Counted from the stretch's first letter, positions 45,850 through 54,201 are shown. The stretch: DNA of 54,444 bases from Phlegmacium glaucopus (GCA_015039465.1 MU130497.1:1342755-1397198), one strand, 5' to 3'. The notes: generated by a model not told the origin, from the sequence alone. A program made the numbers and translations.

Positions 45850-48800
45850 AAAAGGTACGTAAATATGTTATGTTACGATACAATACACTAATTACCACAC
45901 ATACCCCACAGGACAGACGTGCAACGTGGCAACGTCACCGTCCCCCCACATCAAAATGCCGGCAACGACGACCACAGATCACCATCTGTGGTCGTCAAAG
46001 AGGTACGTACCTGTTACGAACTTTCTTTTCTTTTTCTTATCTCCACCGAACATGTGCTCGTTTCACCGACATGCTTTCCATCTTCTCCCTTTCATTTCCG
46101 TTTACATATGCATTCCTCACCTTTTTCATCGTTTCACCTATTTATACTTATGCATACCCTCCTACATGTGGACGCTTCACCTTATGCACACCCCTTTACT
46201 TACTATAAATACGCTAGTTACACCAGATGTAAACTCTAGCTAATTCTTGAGAATCTAACACGCTTACTTTCTACTCGAACGACCTCAAACTCTCTAGACT
46301 CTGCCTTGACTACTCGTCTTGGTATTCTGCAGAGCTCAGACTACGACGAACCGATCTTTCATACGACTGTTTACGGCCAGAACCCTCTGAGCCGTTCGAA
46401 GTTGTAACAAAAGAATTAGCTATTGTATTCCTACACGCTCTCTTCTTAGAAGCGTTGGTTATATCTAGCCGAACCCGAAACCGAAACACCGACGAACCGA
46501 ACCGAACGAATACTGTGAAAAGTTAAATACTTGATCCAGTATAAGAAGAAAGAGCAAGGACTTCTTACTTCTACGATAACCCGAAACCGAACCCAAACGA
46601 AACAATGGCAGGAGAATCATCCACCGCTCCCCACATCCCGAAAGAACTAAACATCAACAAACCGACGCCTTTCACTGGCGACAGACGCAAAGTTAAAACA
46701 TTCCTTCAAGAATGCAAAATATACTTGAGCGTAAACGACAAAGCCTACGTAGACGATGGCCCAAAAATTGCTTTCATCCTATCCTTCATGACCGATGGAG
46801 AAGCAGTTCAATGGAAAGAAACATGGATCGACAGCATCACTGACGCAGCTGGGACGATCACCCTCCCATCACTCCAAAGTTTCTACGACACCATCGCAGA
46901 ACAATTCAAAGAAACGAACCGAGTCCAAGACTCAATGCACAAACTGGCCCTCCTACGACAAGGAAAGAAGTCAGCAGAACAAATTGTCACCGAATTCTCC
47001 CTCTTGACGAGACAAGCCGGATTAGAAGAGAAAAGCACATCGGACAACATCCATCTCATCCAGATGTTCCGAAAGATCTTGAACCCATCCCTGACCCGAA
47101 AAATCGTACTATCCCTCGACGTCCCGATGACGATCAAAGGCTGGAAAGACAGAGCGATTCAATACGACTCGCAATATCGATTCGCGATGGCACTTTTGTC
47201 ATCAGAACAACCAAACAGGAAACCTTATGACCCAGTTTACAGAGAAGAAAAACCGAGATACGAAGGGAAGAATTGGTCCCCCAACAACAGACGAACTGAC
47301 CCAGACGCAATGGACGTTGACGCAATGAGCTATGAAAAACGAGGAGAATATATGCGCAAAGGCCTCTGCTTTAAATGCGACAAACCCGGCCATATTTCCA
47401 GAGACTGCAAAGAGAAACGAGGAGGATATCAAGGAAACAAAAACCAAGGATCCTCAAACACCAACAACAGAAACAACCAGAAGAAACCAACAGTCAAAGA
47501 CATCCACGCCTTGATCAAAGGGCTGAGCAGAGACGAACACGAGAAGCTCGCCAACCTTCAACTCGGAATTGAAGAAAATGAAGAGATTGTCGAAGAAGAT
47601 CGGGTTTTTGAAGCGGAGAACTGAATCGATGTCAGCTTCTCCCACGCTATCCATATCTAATTGCTTAGTACCTCGTTTAAATATTCACCGAATGAAAATA
47701 CCTATTTCTATAACGAGCGAAACGCAAGAAGATTCGGAAATCATCGAACAAGCCTTTATCGACTCTGGCGCAGACGGAAAATTCATCGACCAAAACTTCG
47801 TGAGAACACAAAAATTTACGATCAAAACCTTAAAAGTTCCCATCAAAGTTTTCAACGTCGACGGTACCCTGAACAAACGAGGCACGATCAAACATTACGT
47901 AAACCTTGAGATCAATGTTCTCGGACGAAAGAAGATGAACCGACTTTTAGTCACTGGATTAGGGAAACACAAGATTATTCTTGGAGCAACTTGGCTCAAA
48001 GAAAACAATCCCGAAATAGACTGGAAGAAAGAGACCCTTACATGGCGCAAGCCCGAACAACCAAAAGAAGAATCACCACGGAAACCAATTTTTAGGACAC
48101 CCTCGAAACCCACTACTGTCGAAGAAGAAAATGATATCGAAGAATATCTCAATCGAACACAGAACCCTACCGACGATGATGAAATATCAGTACTCGTCGC
48201 TTTCATCAATGGCGAAATGGACAACGAATATTGGATCAATGCGAAAACTTCCGCTTCACAAAACCTGGCTATGAAATACGACATCAAGCCTGACATCCCT
48301 GTCGAAGAAATAGTACCACCGGAGTACCATGAATACTTAGATGTATTTGATGAGAAAAAGGCGGACAGATTTCCTGAAGAACGACCTTGGGATCACAAGA
48401 TCGAAATGAAACCGACTTTTCAACCAAAGTCTTTCAAAACGTATAACCTCACACCGGCAGAACAAAGCGAACTGGACAAATTCCTTAAAGAAAATCTCGA
48501 CCGAAAATACATTCGAAAATCAAAATCCCCGATGGCTTCACCTTTCTTCTTTGTATCAAAGAAAGACGGAAAACTTCGACCTTGCCAAGATTATCGATAT
48601 CTGAATGAGCACACAGTCAAGAATGCCTATCCACTCCCACTTATCACCGAAATCATGGACAAACTCAAAGGCGCAACTTGTTTCACTAAGTTTGACGTCC
48701 TAAGAGGTTATAACAACGTCCGGATCGCTAAAGGAGATGAATGGAAAGCTGCGTTCAAGACAAATCGAGGATTATTCGAACCAACAGTGATGTTCTTCGG

Positions 48801-51800
48801 AATGTGCAATTCACCAGCAACGTTTCAAGCAATGATGGACTCTATCTTTGAAGATCTCATTGAAGGCGATTATATCATTGTCTACATGGACGACATCTTA
48901 ATCTTCGCAAAGAACGAAAAAGATCTCGAAGAAATCACGAAGAAGGTCTTACAACGTCTACGGGAAAACGATCTCTATTTGAAACCAAAGAAATGTGAAT
49001 TCAATAAGAAGAAAGTCAAATATCTTGGAATGATCATCGAAGAAGGCAAGATCTCTATGGACCCAACCAAACTCAAGGGTATCCGAGACTGGCCGACTCC
49101 TACCTCTGTTAAAGAAGTACGATCCTTTTTAGGATTCGGAAACTTTTACCGACGATTCATCCGACACTTCTCTGACCTCTGTCAACCGTTGAATAATCTT
49201 TTAAAGAAAGACACACCTTTCGAATGGACCGACAAATGTCAAGAAACTTTCGAACTCCTGAAACAACGCTTTACCGAAGAACCTGTTTTACGAATGCCTG
49301 ACCCAACCCGACCTTTCCAAATCGAATCCGATGCTTCGAAATACGCATCAGGCGCAGTCCTTACTCAGACAGACATGAACGGAGACCGACACCCTGTAGC
49401 TTTCTTATCGAAAAGCTTTTCACCCACCGAACGAAACTACGAGATCTATGATCGTGAACTCCTAGCAATCATCAGAGCTTTAACCGACTGGAGACACTAT
49501 ATCTTAGGATCCGAACATACGACGACAGTCTATTCTGATCACAAGAATTTGACTTATTACCGAACTGCACAAAAACTGAACAGACGACAAGCTCGATGGT
49601 CGTTGTTCCTTTCTGAATTCAACGTCAACCTCATCCATTTACCAGGGAACAAAATGATTCAATCTGACGCTCTATCCCGACGAGCTGATTTTTGCCCCAA
49701 AGACGACAATGACAATGAAGACATCACGATGTTACCAGACTCCCTATTCGTCAACCTGGTCGACCTAGACTTACAAGAACAGATTGCTAACTCCACCGAC
49801 ATAGATACAGACGCCGCCGACGCATTACGCTCTTTACTCGAGAAGGGACCTTCCAATTTAAGAAGTGATCTTGAAGACTGGTCGACCGAGGAATTTATGG
49901 GAAAACCTATCTTATTCTATAGAGGGAAGAATTACATTCCACAGAACCGAGAGTTACGCTTGAAATTAGTCAAACAATACCACGATTCACCAACCGCAGG
50001 ACACCCAGGAGAGCTAGAGACTTACAACTCGATCTCTCAACATTATTGGTGGCCAGGACTTCGTACCTTTGTGAAGAACTATGTGAAAGGATGCTGTGAC
50101 TGTCAACAATTCAAAATCAACCGTAACCCGTCGAAACCCTCCTTCTTACCGATTAAAGGACCCAAAGACTCTAGACCATTTGCAAACTGCTCTATGGACC
50201 TGATCACCGACCTACCTCCTATTGACGGAAAAGACGCTATCCTGGTCGTGGTCGACCACGGGCTTACAAAGGGGGTGATTCTTATCCCTTGCGCAAAAAC
50301 ATGCACTTCAGAAGACATTGCTCAATTTTTGCTCAACAATCTTTACAAACGATTCGGACTCCCTGACAAAATGATCTCCGACAGAGACCCTCGATTCACT
50401 GCCAAGGCCTTCGAAAACCTCTTCAAACTACTTGGAATTGAACACGCTAAGACAACGGCTTTCCACCCTCAATCCGACGGAACCACTGAACGTTTTAATC
50501 AAGAAGTAGAAGCTTATCTTTCGATATATTGCTTCGACAACCCGACAAACTGGTTAACCGCTCTACCCACACTTGAATTCACCCATAACAATCGAAGACA
50601 CTCCGGACGAACACAAACTCCCTTCGAACTGATCATGGGATCTTCACCCCTTGCTGTCCCGCTTTCATTTGAAAACACGCTATTCCCTGCTGTCGAAGAA
50701 TGCACACGGAAATTACTCAAAGACCGAGAAGAAGCACTTGCTGCACACGAAATGGCACGACATCGAATGGAAAACCGAATCAAATCAAACTTCCAACCAT
50801 TCAAAGAAGGACAACTAGTCTGGTTAGACTCCAGGAATCTAAAAACGAACTACAACAAAAAGATCGCCCCTCGACGAGAAGGACCATTTCTTATCGAGAA
50901 AGTCCTTGGACCTCTCACCTATCGATTAAAACTCCCTGAAACATGGAAGATTCACAATGTTTTCCACGCATACCTTCTTATGCCATACGTCGAAAACGAA
51001 GTACATGGCCCGAATTTCCTTAAACCACCCGCAGAAATCATTGACGGAAATGAAGAATACGAAGTCGAATCAATCATTGGACACAGAAAACGAGGACGAG
51101 GATATCAATTCAAGATCCGATGGAAAGATTATCCAATCTCCGAAGCAACGTGGGAACCCGAATCACACATCAAAAATGCAGATGACACGCTGTCGCTTTA
51201 TAAACAAACCCATCACCTTGATTAGAACACCTTCGAAAACATGCGTTACACCTCCTATCAACACGAATGCGTCGATGAAGACTTCCTAAAATTCATCAAC
51301 GTCATCGCCAAAATCGCCGATGATTTCGAAGATATAAGACTTGCCCTTGAAAAGCAAAGAGACGACAAATTCACTCTCCCTCAGTTTGACTTCGAAATCA
51401 ATTATTCTCGAATTCACTGTCCATCCTTCTGAAAATGCCTCGCATTCCTCGCTCCCCTTCTTCTTCCCCTCGACCACCTATCCTCGATTTCACCCATGAC
51501 GAATTCTCCTCCTATGTACAAACCAGAAACGATGTCAACAACCTTACCCCTTTCCTTCGACCGAACCCCGTTCTTTATGTCAAGTTCCTATATTTTCACC
51601 ATGTCGACCAAAGCCTCATACGAGCCAAACGAGAACTCGATTATTTACAATCACAAGCCGACACGCTGTTCGACAACATGACTAGCTGCGGACTAGTTCA
51701 ACAGATCGAACCCCTTATCAGACTGAATCGACGAAACCGCTCCAATCGACGTCCTTCTCCCTATCCACAAAGAGAAAGCTTTTCCCCCCTTTCCGTTCCT

Positions 51801-53006
51801 GGCTCGACTTCTCCCGGTTCTCGACTGAACCCCATTAACGTTGACGACATCGACGAAGTAATCATCCCCAGACACTGCTCTATTTGCGACCTTGACGGTC
51901 ACTCTGCCCAACAATGCTTTTTAACAGTCGACGGAGAGCCCACTATTTTACCCCTTGCACCTCTCGGCATACCACAGACCTCTTACCGACGTTGCAACAA
52001 CTGTCACGGAGAAGGCCATGGCTGGCATCACTGTCCACTTGGGTCAAGAGAAGAGATCGCCTATGAATCTGAGTCGAATTCGGAGTCTTCGACGTAAAAC
52101 GGGGGTAATGTTACGAACTTTCTTTTCTTTTTCTTATCTCCACCGAACATGTGCTCGTTTCACCGACATGCTTTCCATCTTCTCCCTTTCATTTCCGTTT
52201 ACATATGCATTCCTCACCTTTTTCATCGTTTCACCTATTTATACTTATGCATACCCTCCTACATGTGGACGCTTCACCTTATGCACACCCCTTTACTTAC
52301 TATAAATACGCTAGTTACACCAGATGTAAACTCTAGCTAATTCTTGAGAATCTAACACGCTTACTTTCTACTCGAACGACCTCAAACTCTCTAGACTCTG
52401 CCTTGACTACTCGTCTTGGTATTCTGCAGAGCTCAGACTACGACGAACCGATCTTTCATACGACTGTTTACGGCCAGAACCCTCTGAGCCGTTCGAAGTT
52501 GTAACAGTACCTCTTTTCTCACCCGTTTCCGAGTGCTAACCACCCCACATACCCTAGGTCATATATTTTCACCCCCACCATCCGTTTTCAGTCAACGCCA
52601 GCCGTTTTCAGCAAACACCCCCATTTCCATCCAACACCACCCGTTTTCAGTCGGTACCGCCCTTCTTCAACCAACACCACCCATTTTCAGCCAACACCGC
52701 CCGTTTTCAGCCAACACCAGCTGTTTTCAGCCAACACCCCCCATTTCCATCCAACACCACCTGTTTTCAGTCGGTACCGCCCTTCTTCAACCAACACCAC
52801 CCGTTTTCAGCCAACACTGCCCGTTTTCAGCCAACGCCAGCCATTTTCAGGGAACACCCCCCCTTTCCATCCAACGCCACCCGTTTTCAGTTGGTACCGC
52901 CCTTCTTCAACCAACACCACCCGTTTTCAGCCAACACCACCTGTTTTCAGCCAACGCCAGCCGTTTTCAGCAACACCAGCTGTTTCCAGCCAACGCCACC
53001 CATTGA
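45822..53006 (+). CDS. Possible 3-exon repeat-protein gene with a gypsy element in intron 2
   Basis: Gene model by inspection: exon 1 45822-45854 (MVLRAIRSRQK), intron 45855-45911, exon 2 45912-46002 (Arg-rich, DRRATWQRHRPPTSKCRQRR), intron 2 from GTACGTACC at 46003, and exon 3 52558-53006. All phases join (exon 2 ends with one base G; exon 3 begins GT CAT). The acceptor side has GTGCTAACC as branch site and CCCTAG. The chromovirus 46012-52506 sits nine bases into intron 2; without it intron 2 would be about 55 bases, like intron 1 (57). Exon 3 encodes about 150 residues with a 40-residue repeat (FSVGTALLQPTPP, SIQHHPF blocks). It could instead be non-coding minisatellite DNA with chance-open frames. 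Confidence 0.35.
45967..45996. repeat. Perfect 13-bp inverted repeat (hairpin 2)
   Basis: GACGACCACAGAT and ATCTGTGGTCGTC around CACC. It shares the GACGAC...GTCGTC ends of hairpin 1 and is likewise followed by CAAAGAGGTACGTA, so the two exons look related by duplication. Confidence 0.6.
46012..46409 (+). repeat. 5' LTR of the chromovirus
   Basis: 398 bases, TGTTACG...TAACA. A TATAAATA box at 46204-46211 is followed 34 bases later by AGCTAATTCTT (46238-46248), the likely transcript start and self-primer. Confidence 0.95.
46238..46421 (+). promoter_or_regulatory. Self-primer (46238-46248) and primer-binding site (46411-46421)
   Basis: AAGAATTAGCT, two bases after the LTR end, is the exact reverse complement of AGCTAATTCTT in the LTR, 34 bases past the TATA box. 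No tRNA-type TGG site follows the LTR. This is the arrangement known from Tf1/sushi elements, where the first 11 bases of the RNA fold back to prime reverse transcription. Confidence 0.75.
46605..47624 (+). CDS. gag: Gag polyprotein of the chromovirus
   Basis: 339 aa from ATG 46605 to TGA 47622-47624. The N-terminal two thirds is a Ty3-type capsid domain (FTGDRRKVKTFLQECKIYL, MTDGEAVQWKETW, FYDTIAEQFKETNR, LLRQGKKSAEQIVTEFSLL, MFRKILNPSL). Near residue 255 is one CCHC zinc knuckle, CFKCDKPGHISRDC, followed by an Asn/Gln/Lys-rich stretch. It forms virus-like particles and packages RNA. The C-terminus overlaps pol in the +1 frame. Intact. Confidence 0.93.
   Translation: MAGESSTAPHIPKELNINKPTPFTGDRRKVKTFLQECKIYLSVNDKAYVDDGPKIAFILSFMTDGEAVQWKETWIDSITDAAGTITLPSLQSFYDTIAEQFKETNRVQDSMHKLALLRQGKKSAEQIVTEFSLLTRQAGLEEKSTSDNIHLIQMFRKILNPSLTRKIVLSLDVPMTIKGWKDRAIQYDSQYRFAMALLSSEQPNRKPYDPVYREEKPRYEGKNWSPNNRRTDPDAMDVDAMSYEKRGEYMRKGLCFKCDKPGHISRDCKEKRGGYQGNKNQGSSNTNNRNNQKKPTVKDIHALIKGLSRDEHEKLANLQLGIEENEEIVEEDRVFEAEN
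47578..51225 (+). CDS. pol: Pol polyprotein (PR-RT-RH-IN-chromodomain)
   Basis: The frame is open from about 47527; the first ATG is at 47578; TAG 51223-51225; about 1215 aa. Protease active site FIDSGADGKFID (near residue 60). Reverse transcriptase: FFVSKKDGKLRPCQDYRYLN, FTKFDVLRGYNNVRI, MFFGMCNSPATFQ and the catalytic YMDDILIF. RNase H: FQIESDASKYASGAVL, NYEIYDRELLAI, YSDHKNL. Integrase: HHCC zinc site ending CCDCQQF, catalytic Asp in CSMDLITDLP, Asp in MISDRDPRFT, Glu in GTTERFNQEVE. GPY/F module EGPFLIEKVLGPLTYRL and C-terminal chromodomain (EYEVESIIGHRKRG, FKIRWKDYP, TWEPESH), which directs integration to marked chromatin. Expressed probably by +1 frameshift in the overlap with gag. Confidence 0.95.
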   Translation: MKRLSKKIGFLKRRTESMSASPTLSISNCLVPRLNIHRMKIPISITSETQEDSEIIEQAFIDSGADGKFIDQNFVRTQKFTIKTLKVPIKVFNVDGTLNKRGTIKHYVNLEINVLGRKKMNRLLVTGLGKHKIILGATWLKENNPEIDWKKETLTWRKPEQPKEESPRKPIFRTPSKPTTVEEENDIEEYLNRTQNPTDDDEISVLVAFINGEMDNEYWINAKTSASQNLAMKYDIKPDIPVEEIVPPEYHEYLDVFDEKKADRFPEERPWDHKIEMKPTFQPKSFKTYNLTPAEQSELDKFLKENLDRKYIRKSKSPMASPFFFVSKKDGKLRPCQDYRYLNEHTVKNAYPLPLITEIMDKLKGATCFTKFDVLRGYNNVRIAKGDEWKAAFKTNRGLFEPTVMFFGMCNSPATFQAMMDSIFEDLIEGDYIIVYMDDILIFAKNEKDLEEITKKVLQRLRENDLYLKPKKCEFNKKKVKYLGMIIEEGKISMDPTKLKGIRDWPTPTSVKEVRSFLGFGNFYRRFIRHFSDLCQPLNNLLKKDTPFEWTDKCQETFELLKQRFTEEPVLRMPDPTRPFQIESDASKYASGAVLTQTDMNGDRHPVAFLSKSFSPTERNYEIYDRELLAIIRALTDWRHYILGSEHTTTVYSDHKNLTYYRTAQKLNRRQARWSLFLSEFNVNLIHLPGNKMIQSDALSRRADFCPKDDNDNEDITMLPDSLFVNLVDLDLQEQIANSTDIDTDAADALRSLLEKGPSNLRSDLEDWSTEEFMGKPILFYRGKNYIPQNRELRLKLVKQYHDSPTAGHPGELETYNSISQHYWWPGLRTFVKNYVKGCCDCQQFKINRNPSKPSFLPIKGPKDSRPFANCSMDLITDLPPIDGKDAILVVVDHGLTKGVILIPCAKTCTSEDIAQFLLNNLYKRFGLPDKMISDRDPRFTAKAFENLFKLLGIEHAKTTAFHPQSDGTTERFNQEVEAYLSIYCFDNPTNWLTALPTLEFTHNNRRHSGRTQTPFELIMGSSPLAVPLSFENTLFPAVEECTRKLLKDREEALAAHEMARHRMENRIKSNFQPFKEGQLVWLDSRNLKTNYNKKIAPRREGPFLIEKVLGPLTYRLKLPETWKIHNVFHAYLLMPYVENEVHGPNFLKPPAEIIDGNEEYEVESIIGHRKRGRGYQFKIRWKDYPISEATWEPESHIKNADDTLSLYKQTHHLD
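51241..51432 (+). CDS. 63-codon ORF after pol, same frame
   Basis: ATG 51241 lies 15 bases after the pol TAG and in the pol frame, so the frame is open apart from that single stop. It encodes 63 aa, acidic and partly helical (FLKFINVIAKIADDFEDIRL), with no known domain. Its stop is followed after two bases by the ATG of the next ORF (51435). It could be a readthrough extension of Pol, a separate peptide or an upstream ORF. Confidence 0.4.
   Translation: MRYTSYQHECVDEDFLKFINVIAKIADDFEDIRLALEKQRDDKFTLPQFDFEINYSRIHCPSF
51435..52097 (+). CDS. Extra ORF with two CCHC zinc knuckles
   Basis: 220 aa from ATG 51435 to TAA 52095-52097, between pol and the 3' LTR, where env or accessory genes sit in other retroelements. 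The N-terminal 100 residues are helical (SYVQTRNDVNNLTPFLRP, FLYFHHVDQSLIRAKRELDY), then a Pro/Ser/Arg-rich linker, then CSICDLDGHSAQQC and CNNCHGEGHGWHHC, both fitting C-x2-C-x4-H-x4-C, and an acidic Ser tail. No signal peptide or membrane segment, so it is not an envelope protein. It looks like a nucleic-acid-binding, nucleocapsid-like accessory protein. Its end overlaps the polypurine tract. Confidence 0.75.
   Translation: MPRIPRSPSSSPRPPILDFTHDEFSSYVQTRNDVNNLTPFLRPNPVLYVKFLYFHHVDQSLIRAKRELDYLQSQADTLFDNMTSCGLVQQIEPLIRLNRRNRSNRRPSPYPQRESFSPLSVPGSTSPGSRLNPINVDDIDEVIIPRHCSICDLDGHSAQQCFLTVDGEPTILPLAPLGIPQTSYRRCNNCHGEGHGWHHCPLGSREEIAYESESNSESST
52097..52108 (+). promoter_or_regulatory. Polypurine tract
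   Basis: AAACGGGGGTAA directly before the 3' LTR; plausible primer for plus-strand DNA synthesis. Confidence 0.6.
52109..52506 (+). repeat. 3' LTR of the chromovirus
   Basis: 398 bases; I see no difference from the 5' LTR when reading both through. Confidence 0.95.
52588..53000. repeat. 20-bp minisatellite with 120-bp higher-order repeat
   Basis: The monomer is close to CCGTTTTCAGCCAACACCAC. Six monomer variants form a 120-base unit; the block TTTCCATCCAAC recurs exactly 120 bases apart (about 52624, 52744, 52864) and GGTACCGCCCTTCTTCAACC likewise. As 120 is a multiple of three, the reading frame stays open and gives a 40-residue repeat. It decays to the right into ACC.CCCATTTTGAC units up to about 53170. 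Confidence 0.8.
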
Positions 53007-53388
53007 CCGCCCATTAGACCCACCTGCCACCTATTTCGACCCACCGCTACCACCCCAGCCCATCTACCACCCGTTTCAACACATCACCGCCCATTTTGAC
53101 TCGCCACCGCCCATTTTGACCTGCCATTACCTACTCTGACCGGTTTTGACCCACCACTACCCATTTTGATGCAATTTTCATGTATTATCTAGCTAGTTAG
53201 CTACTCAACCTACAAATCTACCATTGTGCTTAGTGAATTTCATTTTATTTTTTTCTTTTTGGTTGGACTTAGTAGTTGTTCGAAAACGTGAGAAAAAAAT
53301 TATATAATGTAAGAAGTAACAGCTCCTGTTATCTCTTCGTCAATCTACCACCATCTACAGATATCCAACTCAACCTACTTACTTACAA
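53007..53388. other. Degenerate repeat tail, then probable promoter of the next gene
   Basis: 53007-53170 holds decayed minisatellite units. 53230-53388 is A/T-rich with ATTATATAATG at about 53298, followed by pyrimidine-rich leader sequence and ACTTACAATG, suggesting a promoter and 5' UTR. Confidence 0.4.
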
Positions 53389-53594
53389 TGCCTCCCAAGC
53401 CTTCAGTATCATCTACCACAGCTATCTCAATGCCAAAATCACCCCCTAAGACTCGCAGGAGCACCAGAAAACGAGCCCAGTCCTCTGTAGATACCACTGC
53501 TGAACCACCTGTGAAGAAAGTTGCTACAGGGGATGGAGAGGGTTTAGAGGGAAAAGAGAGTGAAGAGAAAGGCAAGAGTAAGAAGAGAGGAAAG
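53389..53594 (+). pseudogene. 5' end of a nuclear-type protein gene cut by an LTR element
   Basis: ATG 53389 begins MPPKPSVSSTTAISMPKSPP, followed by a basic stretch (KTRRSTRKRAQ), PVKKVATGDGEG and an acidic-to-basic KESEEKGKSKKRGK run; these look like nuclear localisation signals. The frame is interrupted by the LTR at 53595 after about 68 codons. The rest of the gene, if present, would lie beyond the element outside this window. No family can be named from this N-terminus. Confidence 0.5.
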
Positions 53595-54188
53595 TGTTAC
53601 ATTCCGTCACATTCCGTCACACGTTACTCCGGTCCGACTCCGTTGGAGTCGTTTCCGGTAGTCCGTACTCCGTTCCAGTACTCTCCCTCGTTTCCGACTC
53701 TACTCCTCCTACGTCCGACTCCGAGACTTCTCCGTATCATTCCGACTCTTCCGACGATATTCCAAACACCTCACCACACCTTCGTCATAACACTATTCCT
53801 TTGTCATCACTTTCCCACTATCAGTCAGCACACTACCCATGGATTATTCACCCAAGAATGCAGGACCTTTCCCGGAAGCAGAACGCAGCACTTATATTTA
53901 TATTCTATATTTCGGTTGCAATTCTCTTTATATTTAAAGTACTCGAACTTGTATGTTTTCCCTTAGTTCGAATATCAACTTAGTTCCCCTCCTCTTGTTT
54001 TTCCTCTAAGTCACTGAGGTCTTCCGACTTATTACTTTTTCTTCCGTTCCGAAATCAGGACACCTTAGGAGCTGGGCGGCACAGCACACACGCTGAGGCC
54101 AACGTCCTTTCCGGGTTACTGTTCCGGTTCCGTTCCGTCCGTTCCGGAGTAACTCCGACGTGACTTCTCCTTTGCTTTAAACTTAACA
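53595..54188 (+). mobile_element. 5' LTR of a second gypsy element (runs off right edge)
   Basis: 594 bases, TGTTACATTCCG...TTAACA. Homologous to the older solo LTR at 4421-4990. TATATTTAA near 53929 is followed 36 bases later by AGTTCGAATAT (53965-53975). The 5' flank GAAAG (53590-53594) would be the target duplication if it recurs beyond the window. Confidence 0.85.
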
Positions 54189-54190
54189 GT

Positions 54191-54201
54191 ATATTCGAAC
54201 T
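54191..54201 (+). promoter_or_regulatory. Self-complementary primer-binding site of the second gypsy element
   Basis: ATATTCGAACT, two bases after the LTR, is the exact reverse complement of AGTTCGAATAT at 53965-53975, just past the LTR TATA-like box: the same 11-base self-priming layout as in the element at 46012. Confidence 0.65.

Larger units (their letters stand above)
46012..52506 (+). mobile_element. Complete Ty3/gypsy chromovirus, 6495 bp, TSD GTACC
   Basis: Two 398-base LTRs (46012-46409 and 52109-52506) that look identical, TGTTACG...TGTAACA, flanked by GTACC (46007-46011 and 52507-52511). It encodes Gag, Pol (protease, reverse transcriptase, RNase H, integrase with GPY/F module and chromodomain) and two further ORFs after pol. 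All main ORFs are open. The identical LTRs, intact ORFs and perfect target duplication point to a recent insertion. The domain order PR-RT-RH-IN-chromodomain places it among the chromoviruses. Confidence 0.96.

Noticed and set aside
51435..52097. Extra ORF as an envelope gene
   Set aside because: No signal peptide, no membrane helix, no furin-type site; two zinc knuckles instead.
52588..53000. CRISPR-like array
   Set aside because: Repeats are contiguous, degenerate and without unique spacers; the source is a eukaryote.
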